A stretch of 8,704 bases of DNA from an uncultured Ruminococcus sp. (GTDB taxonomy: Bacteria; Bacillota; Clostridia; Oscillospirales; Acutalibacteraceae): NCBI GenBank assembly GCA_902766305.1, contig CACXDE010000145.1, positions 1 through 8,704 on the forward strand, in the 5' to 3' direction. The stretch's first letter is position 1. Each line of letters starts with the position of its first letter. Positions 5,377 through 8,704 of the stretch are shown here, piece by piece. The notes under the pieces are model-generated. The model was not told the origin of the DNA. It saw nothing but the letters and a program-made list of their open reading frames with translations, and searched no databases. Position numbers and translations under genes: made by a program.

Positions 5377-5865
5377 GTGTACGACAGATACATTGGTATT
5401 GAAATAAGCAAGGTCAACAACATGATGAGACGGAAATGTATAAGAGAGGAACTGTTTTTTGAGTCGGATGATGATGTGACTAATAAAAACGGTTGGATCA
5501 TAGGATTTATCGCTAAAAACAATGATAAAGACATTTTTCAGAAGGATATAGAAAATAAGTTCTCGATCAGACGCTCTACAGTCTCCGGAATTTTAAGTCT
5601 CATGGAGAAAAAGGGCTACATAAGAAGGGAAAGCGTTGATTATGACGCAAGACTAAAAAAACTAACTCTGACTGAAAAATCATGGGACTACTACAATAAA
5701 ATACATAAAAAGATCAATGAAGGGGAAGAAATGCTCCGCAGCGGTCTTGAAGAGGATGAGATCAGTACATTTCTGAACATACTGGATAAAATCAAAAAAA
5801 ATCTTGAAGAACAGGAGGCAAAAAGTAATGATAAAGACTCTGGCAAAATGTATACGGGAATATAA
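5377..5865 (+). CDS. MarR-family winged-helix transcriptional regulator
   Basis: A 162-aa regulator of the MarR type, which normally binds DNA as a dimer and releases it on binding a small ligand. The winged helix is visible: IFQKDIENKFSIRRSTVSGILSLMEKKGYI as the recognition part (about 52-82), followed by the wing REESVDYDARLKKLTLT-like segment with the conserved D-R-K pattern (about 84-100). Long charged helices flank it and would form the dimer interface. The GTG start is supported by a strong GGGAGGTGA site (5362-5370) 6 nt before it. The gene end overlaps the next ORF by 38 bp, so regulator and exporter are co-transcribed and probably translationally coupled. It most likely represses its own operon through the inverted repeat at the promoter. 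The inducing ligand cannot be read from sequence. Confidence 0.93.
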   Translation: MYDRYIGIEISKVNNMMRRKCIREELFFESDDDVTNKNGWIIGFIAKNNDKDIFQKDIENKFSIRRSTVSGILSLMEKKGYIRRESVDYDARLKKLTLTEKSWDYYNKIHKKINEGEEMLRSGLEEDEISTFLNILDKIKKNLEEQEAKSNDKDSGKMYTGI

Positions 5866-7561
5866 GCTTCCCTCTATACTTGCCCCGATATTTGTGACGC
5901 TCGAAGTAATAATGGAAGTGCTTCTGCCGTTCCTTATGGCTTCGCTTATAGATGACGGTGTAAAAAACGGAGATATGGAGACGATAATAAAAACCGGTCT
6001 GATGCTTGCGGCTGTCGCTTTCGGCGCACTGGTATTCGGCGCACTTTCAGGCAAATATGCGGCAAAGGCAAGCGCAGGCTTTGCTAAAAACCTGAGACAC
6101 GATCTCTACTACAAAATACAGGATTACTCGTTCGCAAATATTGATAAGTTTTCTACTTCAAGTCTTGTAACAAGGCTTACGACGGACGTTACCAATATAC
6201 AGAACGCATACCAGATGATAATCCGTGTTGCGATACGTGCCCCGTTCATGATGATATTTGCTATGGTAATGTCATTCAGCATGAACAGTCAGCTTTCGTT
6301 TGTATTCGTTGCGTTCATACCGCTTATTGCTTTGGCACTCGGAACTATAATAAAGTTTGCCCACCCTGTTTTCAGACGTGTGTTCAAAACATATGATAAG
6401 CTGAATAACGTCGTTCAGGAGAACCTTCACGGAATAAGGGTAGTGAAATCCTTCGTAAGAGAAGAACACGAGATCGGAAAATTCAAAAGCATATCTGAAC
6501 TTATCTATAAGGATTTTTCAAAAGCTGAAAAAATGATAGCCTTCAATATGCCTGTCATGCAGCTGAGCATATACGGCTGTATACTTATCATTTCATGGAT
6601 AGCTTCGCACCAGATAGTCGGCGGGACTATGACTACAGGCGAGCTTATAACTATGATGACTTATGTCTTCCAGATTCTTATGAGCCTTATGTTCCTTTCA
6701 ATGATAATGGTAATGGTCGTTCTTTCAAGAGCTTCCGCAGAACGTATTTCCGAAGTCCTCAATGAAGAAATAGACCTGAAAAACAATGACAAGGCTCTTA
6801 CAGAGGTTAAGGACGGAAGTATTGTATTTGACAATGTATCATTCAGCTATACAGGAAAAAGCGATAAGCTTTGTCTGACAGATATCAATCTGAAAATAAA
6901 ATCCGGCGAAACTATCGGTATAATCGGCGGTACAGGTTCGTCAAAATCCAGCCTTGTACAGCTTATCCCCCGTCTGTATGACGCGACCAAAGGAAAAGTA
7001 ATTGTCGGCGGTGAGGATGTCCGTAACTACGACCTTGAAACAATCAGGGACAGCGTTGCTATGGTTCTGCAAAAGAATGTTCTTTTCTCCGGTACAATCA
7101 AAGAAAACCTCAGATGGGGCAATGCTCAGGCTACAGATGAAGAAATAGCCGCTGTCTGCCGTCTTGCACAGGCTGACGGCTTTATAGAGCAAATGCCTGA
7201 AAAATATGATACATATATAGAGCAGGGCGGTACAAACGTATCCGGCGGTCAGAGACAGAGACTTTGTATTGCACGTGCGCTCCTTAAAAAGCCGAAAATA
7301 CTTATCCTTGACGACTCAACAAGCGCAGTAGACACAAAAACAGATAAGCTTATACGTCAGGCCTTTCTGGAAGAAATCCCCGATACCACAAAAATAATTA
7401 TTGCACAGCGTATTGCTTCCGTTCAGGACGCTGACAAAATAATAATCATGGACAAGGGCAGGATAGCCGCTCTCGGCAGTCATGATGAGCTTATCAAAAC
7501 AAACAAGATATATCAGGAAGTATATTATTCTCAGCAGAAGGGAAGTGAAGAAAATGGCTAA
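5828..7561 (+). CDS. ABC exporter half-transporter, subunit with degenerate ATPase site
   Basis: A 577-aa half-transporter with an N-terminal type-IV exporter membrane domain (six predicted helices, about residues 15-305) fused to an ATPase domain (about 330-570). The ATG at 5828 is chosen because AGGAGG (5813-5818) lies 9 nt upstream; a frame extension to 5804 lacks such a site. Seen motifs: Walker A GGTGSSKS (367-374, Ser in place of the last Gly), Q-loop Gln415, signature VSGGQ (471-475), Walker B ILILD (491-495) followed by Asp496 where the catalytic Glu is expected, and switch Gln527 instead of His (IAQR). Loss of both catalytic Glu and switch His marks the degenerate-site subunit of heterodimeric exporters, as in Thermotoga TM287/288. 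Its partner is surely the next gene, which overlaps by 8 bp. Substrate unknown; multidrug-type export is a family-level guess. Confidence 0.94.
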   Translation: MIKTLAKCIREYKLPSILAPIFVTLEVIMEVLLPFLMASLIDDGVKNGDMETIIKTGLMLAAVAFGALVFGALSGKYAAKASAGFAKNLRHDLYYKIQDYSFANIDKFSTSSLVTRLTTDVTNIQNAYQMIIRVAIRAPFMMIFAMVMSFSMNSQLSFVFVAFIPLIALALGTIIKFAHPVFRRVFKTYDKLNNVVQENLHGIRVVKSFVREEHEIGKFKSISELIYKDFSKAEKMIAFNMPVMQLSIYGCILIISWIASHQIVGGTMTTGELITMMTYVFQILMSLMFLSMIMVMVVLSRASAERISEVLNEEIDLKNNDKALTEVKDGSIVFDNVSFSYTGKSDKLCLTDINLKIKSGETIGIIGGTGSSKSSLVQLIPRLYDATKGKVIVGGEDVRNYDLETIRDSVAMVLQKNVLFSGTIKENLRWGNAQATDEEIAAVCRLAQADGFIEQMPEKYDTYIEQGGTNVSGGQRQRLCIARALLKKPKILILDDSTSAVDTKTDKLIRQAFLEEIPDTTKIIIAQRIASVQDADKIIIMDKGRIAALGSHDELIKTNKIYQEVYYSQQKGSEENG

Positions 7562-8704
7562 GAAGAAGAAAAATCTCCCCCCCATGCCCGATCCGAAATC
7601 AATGCAGAGGATCAAAAATCCAGGTAAGGTAATAAAAAGACTTCTCAGCTATTTCAAGGATTATACCTTCCGCTTTATATGCGTACTTGTCTGCATAGTA
7701 ATAAGCGCCGGCGCAAGCGCACTCAGCGCAATGTTTATACAGATACTGATAGACGGATATATAGTTCCGCTCATGGGACAGCAGAATCCTGATTACACAA
7801 ATCTTCTTGTAATGATACTGACTGTCGGCGGTATACTTTTTGTTGGTGCTTTTGCAGGTCTTATCTATAACCGCCTGATGGTAACTATATCCCAGGGAAT
7901 ACAGAAAAAAATACGTGATGAGATGTTTGCGCATATGCAGACACTGCCAATAAGGTATTTCGACACGCATTCTCACGGTGATACAATGAGCCGATATACA
8001 AACGATATAGACACTCTCCGTCAGATGATGTCAATGAGCCTTCCACAGATGTTCTCATCTGTAATAACAATTATCACAGTTTTCGCCGCAATGATTACCA
8101 TGAATGTATATCTTACGCTGTTTGTACTTCTGTTTGTCGGAATAATGCTTGTTATCATGGGCAAGATTGCCGGCGGAAGCGCTGTAAACTTCATAGCCCA
8201 GCAAAAGCAGTTGGGTGAAGTAAACGGCTACATAGAAGAAATGATAAACGGCCAGAAGGTCGTAAAGGTTTTCTGTCATGAGGAAGCATCAAAGGAAGAT
8301 TTTGACAAGAAAAATGAGGCTCTGTGTAAAAGCGCTACAGCGGCAAACACGTATGCAAATATACTTATGCCGATAATGAACAATCTCGGCAATTTACAGT
8401 ATGTTCTTATTGCCATGGTCGGCGGCGCGCTGGCTATATTCGGTCTCAGCCCGATAACAGTAGGCATAATTGCATCTTTTCTCCAGCTCTCCAAAAATTT
8501 CACAAGACCTTTCAGCGAAATTTCACAGCAGATAAATGCTGTAATAATGGCTCTTGCCGGGGCTGAAAGAATATTTGAGCTTATGGATGAGGAAAGCGAA
8601 AAGGATAACGGCTATGTTACCCTTGTCAACGCAAAGTATGACAAGGACGGCAATATAGCTGAAGCTGAGGAAAGAACTGAAATGTGGGCATGGAAGCATC
8701 CCCA
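7554..8704 (+). CDS. ABC exporter half-transporter, partner subunit, C-terminal half outside window
   Basis: The ATG at 7554 overlaps the previous stop by 8 bp, and the frame is open to the window end (383 codons and 2 bases). A lysine-rich, proline-containing N-terminus (MAKKKKNLPPMPDPK) precedes a type-IV exporter membrane domain of about six helices (about residues 30-340). Coupling-helix and intracellular segments are visible, such as LPIRYFDTHSHGDTMSRYTNDID and EEMINGQKVVKVFCHEE. After AERIFELMDEESE a polar linker ends at WAWKHP, where the window stops before the ATPase domain. This linker is longer than in the upstream subunit and is familiar from clostridial exporters of this pair type. 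By the logic of heterodimers it should carry the intact catalytic Glu and switch His, which the missing sequence would confirm. With its partner it forms the exporter controlled by the MarR gene. Confidence 0.93.
   Translation, partial: MAKKKKNLPPMPDPKSMQRIKNPGKVIKRLLSYFKDYTFRFICVLVCIVISAGASALSAMFIQILIDGYIVPLMGQQNPDYTNLLVMILTVGGILFVGAFAGLIYNRLMVTISQGIQKKIRDEMFAHMQTLPIRYFDTHSHGDTMSRYTNDIDTLRQMMSMSLPQMFSSVITIITVFAAMITMNVYLTLFVLLFVGIMLVIMGKIAGGSAVNFIAQQKQLGEVNGYIEEMINGQKVVKVFCHEEASKEDFDKKNEALCKSATAANTYANILMPIMNNLGNLQYVLIAMVGGALAIFGLSPITVGIIASFLQLSKNFTRPFSEISQQINAVIMALAGAERIFELMDEESEKDNGYVTLVNAKYDKDGNIAEAEERTEMWAWKHP

Noticed and set aside
7316..8503. Several minus-strand ORFs of 60 to 125 codons opposite the ABC genes
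   Set aside because: They overlap each other and lie antisense to well-supported transporter genes; their compositions look like reversed membrane-protein codons.

Overview
The window looks like chromosomal DNA of a gut-type clostridium, most likely Ruminococcus or a close relative in the Oscillospiraceae. This rests on moderate GC, heavy use of ATA codons, Firmicutes-style Shine-Dalgarno sites, a Bacillus-type iron-sulfur PurF and a clostridial MarR plus paired ABC exporter operon. The genus is inferred from style, not from a marker gene.

Left part (1-5069, all on the minus strand). Read in the direction of transcription the order is purC, a small four-helix-bundle (23S-rRNA-intervening-sequence type) gene, purF and purB. 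Then, after a strong hairpin and a candidate new promoter, comes an AIM24-family gene that runs off the window at base 1. PurF makes phosphoribosylamine (the first committed step of purine synthesis). PurC makes SAICAR. PurB releases fumarate from SAICAR and from adenylosuccinate. A good sigma-A promoter with a roughly 100-nt leader able to fold precedes purC and probably drives the whole pur unit. PurB is of the long form that resembles human adenylosuccinate lyase.

Right part (5070-8704). A 307-bp divergent control region holds the purC promoter and leader (minus strand) and the promoter and probable operator of a MarR-family gene (plus strand). The MarR gene overlaps an ABC exporter half-transporter with a degenerate ATP site. 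That gene in turn overlaps a second half-transporter, cut off by the window end before its ATPase domain. Together they look like a self-regulated heterodimeric multidrug-type exporter.

The most unusual layer is non-coding. Four short arrays of a 7-bp tandem unit, consensus RCTCTKA, sit in the gaps of the pur operon. Three of them, all in one orientation, begin right at the stop codons of purB, purF and purC. The fourth is inverted. With the purC-side copy it forms a pair of 31-bp inverted repeats (25 of 31 positions matching) that bracket the four-helix-bundle gene exactly. This gives a compact 491-bp unit that resembles a 23S rRNA intervening sequence but lies inside a protein-coding operon. 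The bracketed gene also appears to carry a 1-nt frameshift at its 5' end. I regard this repeat and four-helix-bundle unit as the best candidate for something under-described here.
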